A stretch of DNA of 64,000 nucleotides from contig CAJUKH010000030.1 of the NCBI GenBank assembly GCA_910587345.1, forward strand, positions 62,001-126,000. Direction: 5' to 3'. The translations under genes were made by a program, and so were the position numbers. The stretch's first letter is position 1. The number at the start of each line of letters is the position of its first letter. Of the stretch, positions 9,801 through 18,004 are shown one piece after another. Below the pieces are notes generated by a model. It did no database searches. It worked only from the letters and a program-made list of their open reading frames with translations, and was not told the origin of the DNA. Source of the DNA: an uncultured Oscillospiraceae bacterium. Lineage in GTDB: Bacteria; Bacillota; Clostridia; Oscillospirales; Oscillospiraceae.

Positions 9801-9850
9801 AGGGCGTAAGAAAGTTTTCTTACGCCCTCCTTGAATGAGTCCTGCGACTC
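9801..9850 (-). other. Pair of hairpins in the ftsL-PBP gap
   Basis: The 116-base gap between ftsL and the penicillin-binding protein gene holds a perfect 13-bp stem (9801-9813 with 9816-9828, GGGCGTAAGAAA type) and a smaller GAGTC/GACTC hairpin (9836-9850). Neither is followed by a clear U-run in the direction of transcription. They may stabilise or partly terminate the dcw mRNA, or be a dispersed intergenic repeat. Confidence 0.45.
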
Positions 9851-9892
9851 CTTTTTCTTTGGGTCCTCTGCCCGATTGTATGCGCCCCGGGC

Positions 9893-10429
9893 TTAGAAAT
9901 ATGACAGGATACTGCCGATCATCTCTTCAATGCTGTCCAGGGCGCTCTTCTGGCCGGACTGCTGATAAAGCACTACGCTGTCCGGCTCGGTCAGGTCCAC
10001 ATAGACCATCTGGCCCGCCTGAGGCTTTCCCATGGAGCCGTCGGCGGTGACCGCCGTCTCAATGGCGCCCAGGTCATAGGCCAGCTCATACCGGGCGCGG
10101 AGGATGGCCTCCTCGCTTTGGAGGCGTGTCATTTCTCCGTCCAGCTGTACCACCTGACGGGAGATGGAGGAGAGCTTTACATAGCTCATCAGGACGAGCA
10201 CCGCCATCACCGCCACAGTGGCAAAGCCCGCCACGGCGAAGAGGGAGACATGACCGGCGGGGCGGGTAGCCACCTTGGGCCGGGAAAGTTCCTGCTGCCT
10301 GGGGCGGACCTGGGGGCGGGGACGAAGGGCCTCCCCCCCATCCAGTACCCGGGCGGCCGAGCCGTCATAGGCGTAGCTCATATTTCGATAAGGGTCATAC
10401 GCCCGGCGCTGCTTGACGGCACTGGCCAT
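9893..10429 (-). CDS. ftsL: FtsL-like cell division protein
   Basis: A 178-residue bitopic protein: about 70 basic, Pro/Arg-rich cytosolic residues, one membrane helix (about residues 64-86, LFAVAGFATVAVMAVLVLMS), then a leucine-zipper-like segment (VVQLDGEMTRLQSEEAILRA) and a short extracytoplasmic end. This is the layout of FtsL, which forms a complex with FtsQ/DivIB and DivIC. The sequence itself is weakly conserved in this family, so the call depends on topology and its fixed place between rsmH and the class B penicillin-binding protein. The start has GAGGAAAC before ATG. Confidence 0.8.
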   Translation of the reverse strand: MASAVKQRRAYDPYRNMSYAYDGSAARVLDGGEALRPRPQVRPRQQELSRPKVATRPAGHVSLFAVAGFATVAVMAVLVLMSYVKLSSISRQVVQLDGEMTRLQSEEAILRARYELAYDLGAIETAVTADGSMGKPQAGQMVYVDLTEPDSVVLYQQSGQKSALDSIEEMIGSILSYF

Positions 10430-10485
10430 GTTTCCTCACTCTCCGTTTCCCTGTTTTCTCTTTATTCCAATGGGGCGCTTGTAAT

Positions 10486-11421
10486 TTACAGCTTCTCCGC
10501 TATCCGCAGCTTGGCGCTGCGGGAGCGGGGGTTTTCTTCCAGTTCCTTTTGACTGGGGAGAACAGGCTTTTTGCTCACCGACTTCAGGGTGGGTTTTTTC
10601 CCGCAGACGCACACCGGGAAATCCGGCGGGCAGGTGCAGCCCTTTGCAAAGGTCCCGAATCCGTTTTTCACGATCCGGTCTTCCAGAGAGTGGAAGGTGA
10701 TGACGCAAAGCCTTCCTCCCTTTGCCAGCCGGGGCACCGCCTGGTCGATGACCCGCTGGGCGGCGGTCAGTTCGTCATTGACGGCGATGCGGATGGCCTG
10801 AAAGCTCCGTTTGGCCGGGTGCTGCTTTTCCCGCAGTGCGGGGGCAGGCATGGCAGAGCGGATGACCTCCACCAGCTGAAGGGTGGTCTCGATGGGGCTT
10901 TCCTCCCTGGCTCTCACGATAGCGGCAGCAATGGCCGGGGCGTAGCGTTCCTCTCCGTACTGGTAAAGGATGCGCTTTAACTCCTCCTGACTCCACTCGT
11001 TGACCACGGTCCGGGCGGTCAGGGGCTGGCTCTGGTCCATCCGCATGTCCAGCGGCGCATCCTGCATATAGGAAAAGCCCCGGGCCGGGTCGTCCAGCTG
11101 AGGGGAGGATACCCCAAAGTCAAAGAGCATCCCGTCCGCCGGGGGAGCGTTATACTCCTCCAGCAGCCGGTCCAGGTCGGTGAAGTTGCCGTGTATCAGG
11201 CTCACCCGGTCCATCCAGGGGGACAGCCTGTCCCTTGCCGCTTCAATGGCGGCCATGTCCCGGTCGATGCAGTAGAGCCGCCCTGTGGTGAGCCGTTTGG
11301 CGATCTCCATGGAATGGCCCGCCCGGCCCAGGGTCCCGTCCACATACACCCCGTCAGGGCGGATGTTCAGTCCCTCTATGCACTCATGGAGCATGACGGG
11401 ATAGTGGGTAAACTCACCCAT
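10486..11421 (-). CDS. rsmH: 16S rRNA (cytosine(1402)-N(4))-methyltransferase RsmH
   Basis: RsmH (MraW) uses S-adenosylmethionine to methylate C1402 of 16S rRNA in the decoding centre. The 311 residues begin with the conserved HYPVMLHECIEGL, followed by the SAM-binding VDGTLGRAGHS, the FDFGVSSPQLDDPARGFSY block and the FHSLEDRIVK motif. The gene begins three bases after the mraZ stop codon, so the two are coupled, as in most dcw clusters. Confidence 0.96.
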   Translation of the reverse strand: MGEFTHYPVMLHECIEGLNIRPDGVYVDGTLGRAGHSMEIAKRLTTGRLYCIDRDMAAIEAARDRLSPWMDRVSLIHGNFTDLDRLLEEYNAPPADGMLFDFGVSSPQLDDPARGFSYMQDAPLDMRMDQSQPLTARTVVNEWSQEELKRILYQYGEERYAPAIAAAIVRAREESPIETTLQLVEVIRSAMPAPALREKQHPAKRSFQAIRIAVNDELTAAQRVIDQAVPRLAKGGRLCVITFHSLEDRIVKNGFGTFAKGCTCPPDFPVCVCGKKPTLKSVSKKPVLPSQKELEENPRSRSAKLRIAEKL

Positions 11422-11424
11422 GGC

Positions 11425-11841
11425 TCAGAACCCCAGTTCGGCCATACAGGCGGCCATCTTCTCGGGGGTCATCTCTTCCTCCTCCTGCGCGTGCCAGCTT
11501 TCGGCGGACCAGATCTCGGCCCGGTCATTGACGCCGATGATGACCACATCCTTGTCCAGCGCCGCATACTGCCGCAGCTTCTGAGGCACCACGATACGGC
11601 CCTGACTGTCCAGCTCGCACTTGCTGGCGTTGGCAAACAGGGGGCGCATGGCCTTGGACTGGCTCATGGGGAGGGAGGCAAACTTTTCGGTGAAGCGGTC
11701 CCATGTGGCCTGGGGATAGATGGCAAGGCAGGCGTCCACACCCATGGCAAGGTAGAAGGACACCCCCAGCTCCTCCCGCAGCTTGGCAGGGATAAACAGC
11801 CGGCCTTTGGCGTCGATGGCATGCTCATATGTGCCGGTCAT
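11425..11841 (-). CDS. mraZ: Transcriptional regulator MraZ
   Basis: MraZ is a DNA-binding protein that controls the dcw operon from its first position. Two AbrB-like SpoVT domains are present, each with the DxxGR core (EHAIDAKGRLFIPAKLR near residue 6 and CELDSQGRIVVPQKLR near residue 80). The ATG at 11841 (138 residues) is preceded by GGAGGGGAAGGAC and gives the usual family length; the open frame extends 29 codons further upstream through the promoter region and that extension should not be used. Two 10-bp-spaced TGGAG boxes upstream are likely its own operators. Confidence 0.95.
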   Translation of the reverse strand: MTGTYEHAIDAKGRLFIPAKLREELGVSFYLAMGVDACLAIYPQATWDRFTEKFASLPMSQSKAMRPLFANASKCELDSQGRIVVPQKLRQYAALDKDVVIIGVNDRAEIWSAESWHAQEEEEMTPEKMAACMAELGF

Positions 11842-11880
11842 GTCCTTCCCCTCCATTTTTATGGGATTTAGTGGTTTTTT

Positions 11881-11900
11881 ACTCCATTTTGCTCCACTTC
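11881..11900 (-). promoter_or_regulatory. Putative MraZ operator boxes
   Basis: On the minus strand AAGTGGAGCA is followed at once by AAATGGAGTA, two direct repeats with a 10-base period just after the predicted transcription start. Known MraZ operators are short direct repeats of a TGGG/GTGG-type core spaced about one helical turn, so these are the likely autoregulatory sites. The binding itself is inference. Confidence 0.5.
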
Positions 11901-11907
11901 GGTTTTC

Positions 11908-11936
11908 AGTATAACTGCTCTGTAACAAAAATGCAA
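11908..11936 (-). promoter_or_regulatory. Sigma-A promoter of the dcw operon
   Basis: On the minus strand TTGCAT, a 17-base spacer and TATACT stand about 70 bases before the mraZ ATG. The remainder of the 335-base gap, 11937-12130, is AT-rich and holds nothing else that I can recognise apart from the terminator of the upstream unit. Confidence 0.75.
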
Positions 11937-12130
11937 TACTTAATTTGGATTTTTCGCAGGGAAATCTCTCTTTTTTTCTATCAGAATCCCCTCTTTTTAC
12001 GCACTTATCAAAAATTTGTTTTCTTTTGTAACTATTTTCATTTTGAAAAACACACTTTATGGAAAGGCTCCCATTTTCTCTCTACAACATCTTGTGATTC
12101 GACAAAAAATGGGCCAAAACCGCAAAAAAA

Positions 12131-12160
12131 TCCCCCGGGGAGCAGATGCTCCCCGGGGGA
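12131..12160 (-). terminator. Rho-independent terminator of the coaD unit
   Basis: A perfect 14-bp inverted repeat (TCCCCCGGGGAGCA and its complement) followed on the minus strand by a T-run. It closes the rsmD-coaD-coiled-coil unit and separates it from the dcw promoter. Confidence 0.85.
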
Positions 12161-12176
12161 TTTTTTCAGCTTATTT

Positions 12177-12698
12177 TCAGTCCTCGTCCGCCGCTGCGTC
12201 ATAGGGACGGTTTTGCGGCTCCTGGGTCATGCCGGAGGAACCGGCGGCCGCCGCCCGGAAACGGGTCCGGGACTTCTTGATCTCGTCATAGGCCTCTGCC
12301 ACCGCTTCCTCGGTACGGCGCAGGGCGTCCTCGCAGTACATATTGGCCGCCTGCTTCAGCTGGCGGGAGCGTTCCTCGGCCTGGCGGAGCATCTCGTTGC
12401 CCCTCTGGCGGGCCTGGGCCAGCAGCTCATCCTCGGCCAGCATCTGCTTGGCCTTCTCTTCGGCCTGCTTGATGATGAGGTCCCCCTCCCGCTTGGCGGA
12501 GGCCAGATAGTCGCTCCGGGCCTCCAGCAGCTTTTTGGCTTCGGCCAGTTCCATGGGGAAGGCGCCCCGGATCTCGTCAATGAGGTCCAACGCTTCCGAG
12601 CGTTCCACCATGCACTTGTCTCCCGCCAAAGGCACCGCCTTTGCCTCGTCTATCATGGAAAAGAGCATGTCCAACAATTCATTGACCCCGGTCGCCAT
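12177..12698 (-). CDS. Coiled-coil protein of unknown function downstream of coaD
   Basis: A 173-residue soluble, highly charged, mostly helical protein. Residues about 45-150 are rich in Ala, Glu, Lys, Arg and Gln with heptad spacing (REGDLIIKQAEEKAKQML), resembling the stalk-type coiled coils of ATP synthase subunit b/E/H and DivIVA-like proteins; databases often label such proteins ATPase subunit-like. No membrane helix or catalytic motif is visible. Its ATG overlaps the coaD stop as TGATG, with AGGAGG eight bases upstream, so it is translationally coupled to coaD. Function is not known to me. Confidence 0.8.
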   Translation of the reverse strand: MATGVNELLDMLFSMIDEAKAVPLAGDKCMVERSEALDLIDEIRGAFPMELAEAKKLLEARSDYLASAKREGDLIIKQAEEKAKQMLAEDELLAQARQRGNEMLRQAEERSRQLKQAANMYCEDALRRTEEAVAEAYDEIKKSRTRFRAAAAGSSGMTQEPQNRPYDAAADED

Positions 12699-13192
12699 CA
12701 AAGATCCCTCCTGTTTATTTTCTCATTGATATCCCCGATGATCTCCCGGGGGACAAAATCGGTCAGGTCGGCCCCGTAGGAGGCCAGCTCCTTCACCACG
12801 CTGGAACTGATATAGGTATATTTTGCGCTGGAGGGAATGAACATGGTCTCCAGCCGCGGGTTCAGCCGGGCGTTGATAAGAGCCATCTGAAGCTCATACT
12901 CGTAATCGGACACCGCCCGCAGTCCTTTTATTAAGGTACAGGCCTTTTTGGCCTTGGCGTACTCTGCCACCAATTCGCAGGAATGATCCACTTCCACGTT
13001 GGGCAGCTTCGCCACCGTTTTGCGGATCAGCTCCACCCGCTCCTCCGGGGTAAAAAGGCCGGAGGTTTTCTTGCTGGCATTCACCATAACGCAGACGATC
13101 AGCTTGTCAAAGCAGGCCGCCGCCCGCTTGATAATGTTGAGATGCCCCAGGGTGATGGGGTCAAAGCTGCCGGGATAGATGGCGATTTTCAA
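12698..13192 (-). CDS. coaD: Phosphopantetheine adenylyltransferase CoaD
   Basis: CoaD catalyses the reversible adenylylation of 4'-phosphopantetheine to dephospho-CoA, the penultimate step of coenzyme A synthesis. The 164-residue length is normal. The nucleotidyltransferase motif YPGSFDPITLGH with the catalytic histidine is at residues 7-18 and the C-terminal ISSS(V/T) phosphate-binding segment is present (YTYISSSVVKELASYG). It follows rsmD by 22 bases, a pairing that is very common in bacteria. Confidence 0.96.
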   Translation of the reverse strand: MKIAIYPGSFDPITLGHLNIIKRAAACFDKLIVCVMVNASKKTSGLFTPEERVELIRKTVAKLPNVEVDHSCELVAEYAKAKKACTLIKGLRAVSDYEYELQMALINARLNPRLETMFIPSSAKYTYISSSVVKELASYGADLTDFVPREIIGDINEKINRRDL

Positions 13193-13214
13193 AACAACAC
13201 ATCCTTATGGGCTC

Positions 13215-13763
13215 TCACTGAGTCCGGCGGTGATAGAGGGTCAGTTTGATTTTGCCGTAGCGGTAATCCCGGCCCATCTCGTAAGGGGCGGGAAGCTGGG
13301 GCAAAATCTTATCCAGAGCGCTTTCACAGACAATTATACCATTTTCGGCCACAATGTCAATCTCCGCAATTTTCAAAAGGGCCTTCTCCAGCAGGTCGGC
13401 GGCGTAGGGAGGGTCCAGAAAGATCAGGCCAAACTTCTCCCGGCAGGAGGTGAGGAAGGAGACCCCGTCCCCCTGGATCACCTGGCTCTGATTTTCAAAG
13501 CCGGTGGAGGTCACGTTTTCTTTCACCACCTTCACCGCCTCCCGGCTCCGGTCCACGAAAACACACTTTTCCGCCCCCCGGGAGAGGGCCTCGATGCCCA
13601 GCTGGCCGGTGCCGGCAAACAGGTCCAGCACCCGCCGGCCCTCCACGTCAAACTGGACGATGTTGAAAATGGACTCCTTCACCTTATCGGTGGTGGGGCG
13701 GGTGTCCAGACCGGGGAGGTCTTTCAGCCTTCTCCCCCGGGCTGAGCCTGTGATGACACGCAT
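13215..13763 (-). CDS. rsmD: 16S rRNA (guanine(966)-N(2))-methyltransferase RsmD
   Basis: RsmD methylates G966 of 16S rRNA on the small subunit. The 182 residues begin with MRVITGSARGRRL, then the RPTTDKVKESIFN block, the SAM-binding loop VLDLFAGTGQLGIEAL and the catalytic DPPY motif (IFLDPPYA). It is the first gene of a unit with coaD and the coiled-coil gene. Upstream, 13764-13915 contains a TAAAAT-like -10 but no clear -35. Confidence 0.94.
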   Translation of the reverse strand: MRVITGSARGRRLKDLPGLDTRPTTDKVKESIFNIVQFDVEGRRVLDLFAGTGQLGIEALSRGAEKCVFVDRSREAVKVVKENVTSTGFENQSQVIQGDGVSFLTSCREKFGLIFLDPPYAADLLEKALLKIAEIDIVAENGIIVCESALDKILPQLPAPYEMGRDYRYGKIKLTLYHRRTQ

Positions 13764-13915
13764 GGGTATCCGTCCTTTCGGGTGTGGTCATGTTTTCTTG
13801 CGCCGTTTTAATTCTATTTTACACTCTTTTCCCTCATTTTGGAAGAGGTTTTGCCATATATGCCGCCCGTTCTTTTTGCGGCATGGCGGCGCAGCCGGTC
13901 CAGTATGCCTCGCTT

Positions 13916-15742
13916 CTATGCCCGGGGAGCATTGAACCAGTCGTAGACCACCTTTCCCGTGGCCTTGCCCGCCACCTGTTGGAGTTCAGCCAAAGAGGAT
14001 GCTTTGATGTTCTTGACGCTCTTGAAATGCTTCAGCAGCTGGGCTCTTCTGGTGGGGCCGATGCCGGGGATCTTGTCCAGTTCCGAACCTTTTACCCGCT
14101 GGGACTGCTGCTGGCGGTGGAATTCAATGGCGAATCTATGGGTCTCCTCCTGTATCTGGCCCACCAGGGCGAAGACGGCGGGGACCCGCTGGATGCCGAT
14201 CTCCCGGCCGTCGGGGGTCATAAGGGCCCTTGTGCGGTGGCGGTCGTCCTTCACCATGCCGTAGACCGGGATGTGAAGGCCCAGTTTCTCCTCCACCCCC
14301 ACGGCCACCCGGGCGTGCTCCTGCCCACCGTCGATGAAAAGGGCATCCGGCAGGTCACTGAACTTCTCGTCGCCATCCAGATACCGCTGAAAACGGCGGG
14401 TCAGCACCTGCTCCATGGAGGCATAGTCGTTGGGACTGTCCATGTCCTTCAGCTTGAAGCGGCGGTAATCCCGCTTCAGGGGCTTGCCCCCCACATAGAC
14501 CACCATGGAAGCCACGATGTCATCGGCGCCCTGATTGGAGATATCGTAAGACTCGATGCGGTTGGGCGGGGTCTCCATATCCAGCATCTTCCCCAGAGCC
14601 TCCAGCGTCTTGGACTGGCGTTCCTCCCGGGTGGTGGCCCGCTCCACCTCCTCCACGGCGTTTTTGTTGGCCAGCCGGATCAGGTCCATCTTGGCTCCCC
14701 GCTGGGGGGTCACAAGGTTTACCCGGTGACCGCAGGCTTCCGACAGAAGGCGGGTCAGGGCCACCTCGTCCTCCAGCTCACAGGGGAGTAATATCTGTTT
14801 GGGCAGGCGGGGGCGGTCCACATAGTACTGCCGCACCAGAGAGGACACCGCCTCTCCCTCCTCCCCCTCCATGGGGGTCTCAATGAGGTCCATATCCTTG
14901 GCGGTCAGGTCCCCGTCCACATAGTGAAGAATCACGAAACAGCTTTTTGCCGTCCCCCGGTGATAGCCCACCACATCGGTATCGGCCAAAGAGCCGGCCA
15001 CCACCTTCTGCCTCTGGCCCAACAGCTCAATGGCCTGAATACGGTCACGGAGGGCGGCGGCCTTCTCGAAACGCAGGTCCTCAGCGGCCAGATTCATTTC
15101 GTCCATGAGGTCGGCCCGGACCTCCTTAAACTGGCCCTCCAGCAAACGGACGGCCTGATCCATGGCCTCTTTGTACTTGCTCTGGTCCATATCCCTGCGG
15201 CAGTAGCCGTCGCAGAGGCCCATATGGTAGTTGAGGCAGGGCCGCTCCCTGCCGATGTCCCGGGGGAACTTTTTCCGGCAGGTGGGCAGCCGCAAGGCCC
15301 CCAGAAGGGCATCTATGATGTCCTGTGTGGCGCCCCGGCTGCCGTAGGGGCCGAAGTACCGGGCACCGTCCTCGGCCACCCGGGTAGCGATGGAGAAGCG
15401 GGGATATTCGCTTCTGGTATCCAGACGGATATAGGGATAGCCCTTGTCGTCCTTCAGAAGAATGTTATAGTGGGGCTGGTGCCGCTTGATGAGGGAGCTT
15501 TCCAGCACCAGCGCTTCAAACTCCGAGTCGGCCACAATGACATCGAAGTGGTCGATGGAGGAGACCATGGCCCTTGTCTTGTCGGTGTGGGAGGCCAGAT
15601 TGGCAAAGTACTGGCTCACCCGGTTTTTCAGGGCCTTGGCCTTGCCCACATAGATGACGGTATTGTGTTTGTCCTGCATGATATAAACGCCGGGCTTTAA
15701 GGGCAGGGCGTGGGCTTTCTCTTTCAGTTCCTCAAAGGTCAT
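13916..15742 (-). CDS. uvrC: Excinuclease ABC subunit C
   Basis: UvrC makes the two incisions in nucleotide-excision repair after UvrA2B loading. The 608-residue protein has the N-terminal GIY-YIG nuclease (LKPGVYIMQDKHNTVIYVGKA, residues about 15-35), a Cys-containing segment, a UVR domain near residue 205-240 that contacts UvrB, the RNase H-like second nuclease in the C-terminal half (ESYDISNQGADD, FIDGGQEHARVA), and a closing helix-hairpin-helix (IPGIGPTRRAQLLKHF). No uvrA or uvrB is in the window. Confidence 0.96.
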   Translation of the reverse strand: MTFEELKEKAHALPLKPGVYIMQDKHNTVIYVGKAKALKNRVSQYFANLASHTDKTRAMVSSIDHFDVIVADSEFEALVLESSLIKRHQPHYNILLKDDKGYPYIRLDTRSEYPRFSIATRVAEDGARYFGPYGSRGATQDIIDALLGALRLPTCRKKFPRDIGRERPCLNYHMGLCDGYCRRDMDQSKYKEAMDQAVRLLEGQFKEVRADLMDEMNLAAEDLRFEKAAALRDRIQAIELLGQRQKVVAGSLADTDVVGYHRGTAKSCFVILHYVDGDLTAKDMDLIETPMEGEEGEAVSSLVRQYYVDRPRLPKQILLPCELEDEVALTRLLSEACGHRVNLVTPQRGAKMDLIRLANKNAVEEVERATTREERQSKTLEALGKMLDMETPPNRIESYDISNQGADDIVASMVVYVGGKPLKRDYRRFKLKDMDSPNDYASMEQVLTRRFQRYLDGDEKFSDLPDALFIDGGQEHARVAVGVEEKLGLHIPVYGMVKDDRHRTRALMTPDGREIGIQRVPAVFALVGQIQEETHRFAIEFHRQQQSQRVKGSELDKIPGIGPTRRAQLLKHFKSVKNIKASSLAELQQVAGKATGKVVYDWFNAPRA

Positions 15743-15766
15743 GGGCGGGCCTCCTCTCCTGTTTCC

Positions 15767-16885
15767 TCACGGCGCCGTCAGCGCTGTAACGTCCGCTTCC
15801 TCATAATGGTATTTCATGGGGTCCAGCTCGGTAAGGGCAAAACGCAGAAAGCCAAACTCTCCGGCGCTGCCCCGGTCGGTGGTGGCGTCGAACCATAGCC
15901 ATTCCCCGTCCAGCCGGGCCACGTTCCACATATGGTTTTCCTGAAAATATTTTCCGCTCACAGTATAGCACGGGATGTCAACCTTCTCATACAACAGCTT
16001 CAGGGCGTTGGCATAGCCGCCGCAGATGGCCGAACCATCCCGCAGCGCCCCCACAGCGGTCTGGGAGGCATAGGGCATATTGGCCTTATCCGAATAGTAC
16101 CGCTGGTCGTAGGCCACGTTCACCGTCAGGTAGGCATAAAGGGTCTGGGCCTGTTCCATTTGGGTCATGCCGTCGGTGATGACCTGTTCCACCACCTCCT
16201 CCGCCAGTCTGTCCGCTATAGCCAGGGCCTCCATACACTCCTCCAGAGTCATCCCGGGCGGCGGGCTGTACACAAGTTTGGTGGCATCGGCGTTCAGTGT
16301 GCACAGGATATATCCGCCGCCCACCTGCCGCAAGAGTTGGTTCATCCTGTCAGGCTCCAAAGTGCTGTCCGTAATGCGAATGGGTGCCTCGCTCTCCCCC
16401 AGATGGCTCTCTGCCGCCGTAAGAAGGGCCGAAAGGGAGGGGATCTCCTCCCCGGCACCCCCCTCCGGAAAGGCCCCGGTTTTATAGGGCATATAGGAAA
16501 ACCGACAGGTCAGCTCCCCCTCCCGGACCGTGACCGTCAGGTCATAGGCATACTTCATTTCGGGCCGTTCCGTCATAAGCTCATAGTAAAGGTTTTTCGC
16601 ATCCATCTCGGGCGCTTCCAACCCGGCGGCGGAAATGTCCATGGTCCGGGGCTGCCGCAGCTCCTCTATGGCCTCCAGCAGTTCCCGTTTCACCGTCTCC
16701 CGGTCCGGAGCGGTCAAAGGTTCCTGTTCAATCGGTGCAGAGGACTCCGGCGGCACCGTCTGTTCCGTCTCCTTCGGGGCTTCTTTTTGAGGACCTTCTT
16801 CTCTGTTTTCACAGCCTGTCAGCATCCCCAAACACAAAAGCAGGACCAGGACCCCACAGGCAGGGCAAATGATACGCCTTTTCAT
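15767..16885 (-). CDS. Transglutaminase-like domain lipoprotein
   Basis: A 372-residue exported lipoprotein starting MKRRIICPACGVLVLLL, with a lipobox LTGC that predicts lipidation at about residue 25. An acidic Pro/Glu/Thr-rich linker follows. The C-terminal third carries a transglutaminase/protease-like fold: cysteine in GSAICGGYANALKLL, histidine in ENHMWNVARL and aspartate in WLWFDATTD form the expected triad. Such domains in Clostridia act on cell-envelope proteins or peptidoglycan peptides; the substrate is unknown. The start ATG overlaps the mutY stop as ATGA and has AGAGGAG eight bases upstream, so the longer open frame is not used. Confidence 0.82.
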   Translation of the reverse strand: MKRRIICPACGVLVLLLCLGMLTGCENREEGPQKEAPKETEQTVPPESSAPIEQEPLTAPDRETVKRELLEAIEELRQPRTMDISAAGLEAPEMDAKNLYYELMTERPEMKYAYDLTVTVREGELTCRFSYMPYKTGAFPEGGAGEEIPSLSALLTAAESHLGESEAPIRITDSTLEPDRMNQLLRQVGGGYILCTLNADATKLVYSPPPGMTLEECMEALAIADRLAEEVVEQVITDGMTQMEQAQTLYAYLTVNVAYDQRYYSDKANMPYASQTAVGALRDGSAICGGYANALKLLYEKVDIPCYTVSGKYFQENHMWNVARLDGEWLWFDATTDRGSAGEFGFLRFALTELDPMKYHYEEADVTALTAP

Positions 16886-17904
16886 TTCAAATACTCCTCT
16901 ACAATACGGGCAAATGGCGCAAAAGCGCTGGGGAGCGGATAGACTTCCGCAAGGTCCCGCCGTCCGGCCCAGAGCCATCCCTCGGGCAGACCGTCCCTCT
17001 CCGCCGTTACGGCATAAGCGGTCATGTGCCACTCCACATGGGTGAAAATATGCTTGCCCGTGGCGGCAAAGGCCGCCTCCCCCGCCACCGGGCAGGGCCA
17101 GGGGGCAGGTTCGTTGGGGTATTCCCACAGCCCGGCCAGAAGACCCTTTTTCTGGCGTTTTCTGAGGGCTACACGGCCTTTGCGGAAGATGAGGTAGACC
17201 TGCCTCTCCTCCACCCGCCGGGCCTTTTTCGGGGGCTTTACGGGCAATTCCAGAGCCGTGCCCTTCTTATGGGCGACGCAAAAGTCTTTGGCGGGACAGC
17301 GGTCGCAGAGGGGGGCGCCGTTGGGCAGGCAGACGGTGGCCCCCAACTCCATCAACGCCTGGTTGAAATCCCCGGGCAGGTCCCCGGGAATGACCCGGCA
17401 CAGGGCGGAGCGGATCTCCCCCTTCACCGCCGGGTCGGTGACCGGGCGGTGGTCATCGGTAAGGCGGCTCACCACCCGAAGTACGTTGCCGTCCACGGCG
17501 GGCACCGCCTGCCCGAACGCAATGGAGGCGATGGCCCCGGCGGTGTACTCCCCCACCCCGGCCAAGGTGAGGATGGCGTCATAGCCGGCGGGAAATTCTC
17601 CCTTAAAATCTTCCATTACCTGCCGGGCCGCCTTTTGCAGATTTCTGGCCCGGCTGTAGTAGCCAAGGCCCTGCCACAGCTTCATCAGCCGCTCTTCCTC
17701 GCACGCCGCCAGGTCCTCCACCGTGGGAAGGGCCTCCATAAAACGGCGGTAATACTCCAGCACGGCGGCCACCCGGGTCTGCTGCAGCATGATCTCCGAC
17801 ACCCACACATGGTATGGCGTGGGGTCGCTCCGCCAGGGCAGAGTCCGGGCATTCTCCCGATACCACAAAAGGAGGGGCAACGGCAGCTTTTCCAGTTCTT
17901 TCAT
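16882..17904 (-). CDS. mutY: A/G-specific adenine DNA glycosylase MutY
   Basis: MutY removes adenine mispaired with 8-oxoguanine. The 340-residue protein has the helix-hairpin-helix glycosylase core (EIMLQQTRVAAVLEYY; LAGVGEYTAGAIASIAFG with the catalytic Asp in AVDGNVLRV), a [4Fe-4S] cluster loop near residue 195, and a C-terminal NUDIX-like domain that recognises 8-oxoG. The first gap of the cluster loop is seven residues (C-LPNGAPL-C-x2-C-x5-C) where the E. coli enzyme has six. The ATG at 17904 has GGAGGGGAAGAGC before it; the open frame goes 23 codons further without a better site. Confidence 0.93.
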   Translation of the reverse strand: MKELEKLPLPLLLWYRENARTLPWRSDPTPYHVWVSEIMLQQTRVAAVLEYYRRFMEALPTVEDLAACEEERLMKLWQGLGYYSRARNLQKAARQVMEDFKGEFPAGYDAILTLAGVGEYTAGAIASIAFGQAVPAVDGNVLRVVSRLTDDHRPVTDPAVKGEIRSALCRVIPGDLPGDFNQALMELGATVCLPNGAPLCDRCPAKDFCVAHKKGTALELPVKPPKKARRVEERQVYLIFRKGRVALRKRQKKGLLAGLWEYPNEPAPWPCPVAGEAAFAATGKHIFTHVEWHMTAYAVTAERDGLPEGWLWAGRRDLAEVYPLPSAFAPFARIVEEYLK

Positions 17905-17938
17905 GCTCTTCCCCTCCGTTCCCATAATCTCAGACTCC

Positions 17939-17967
17939 ATTATACTTGTTTTTCCGCCGGATTTCAA
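17939..17967 (-). promoter_or_regulatory. Sigma-A promoter of mutY
   Basis: Minus strand TTGAAA, 17 bases, TATAAT, about 35 bases before the mutY start codon. It would drive mutY and the coupled lipoprotein gene. Confidence 0.75.
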
Positions 17968-17974
17968 CGGCAAA

Positions 17975-18002
17975 GAAAGGCGGCCCCGGCGGGCCGCCTT
18001 TC
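17975..18002 (-). terminator. Terminator of the NTP pyrophosphatase gene
   Basis: Inverted repeat AAAGGCGGCC/GGCCGCCTTT followed on the minus strand by TTTCTTT, immediately after the stop codon at 18005. Confidence 0.8.
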
Positions 18003-18004
18003 CG

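Noticed and set aside
7806..9809. 667-codon plus-strand open frame opposite the penicillin-binding protein gene
   Set aside because: It mirrors a gene with all transpeptidase motifs; long antisense frames are common in GC-rich DNA. It has no ribosome site and no recognisable domain.
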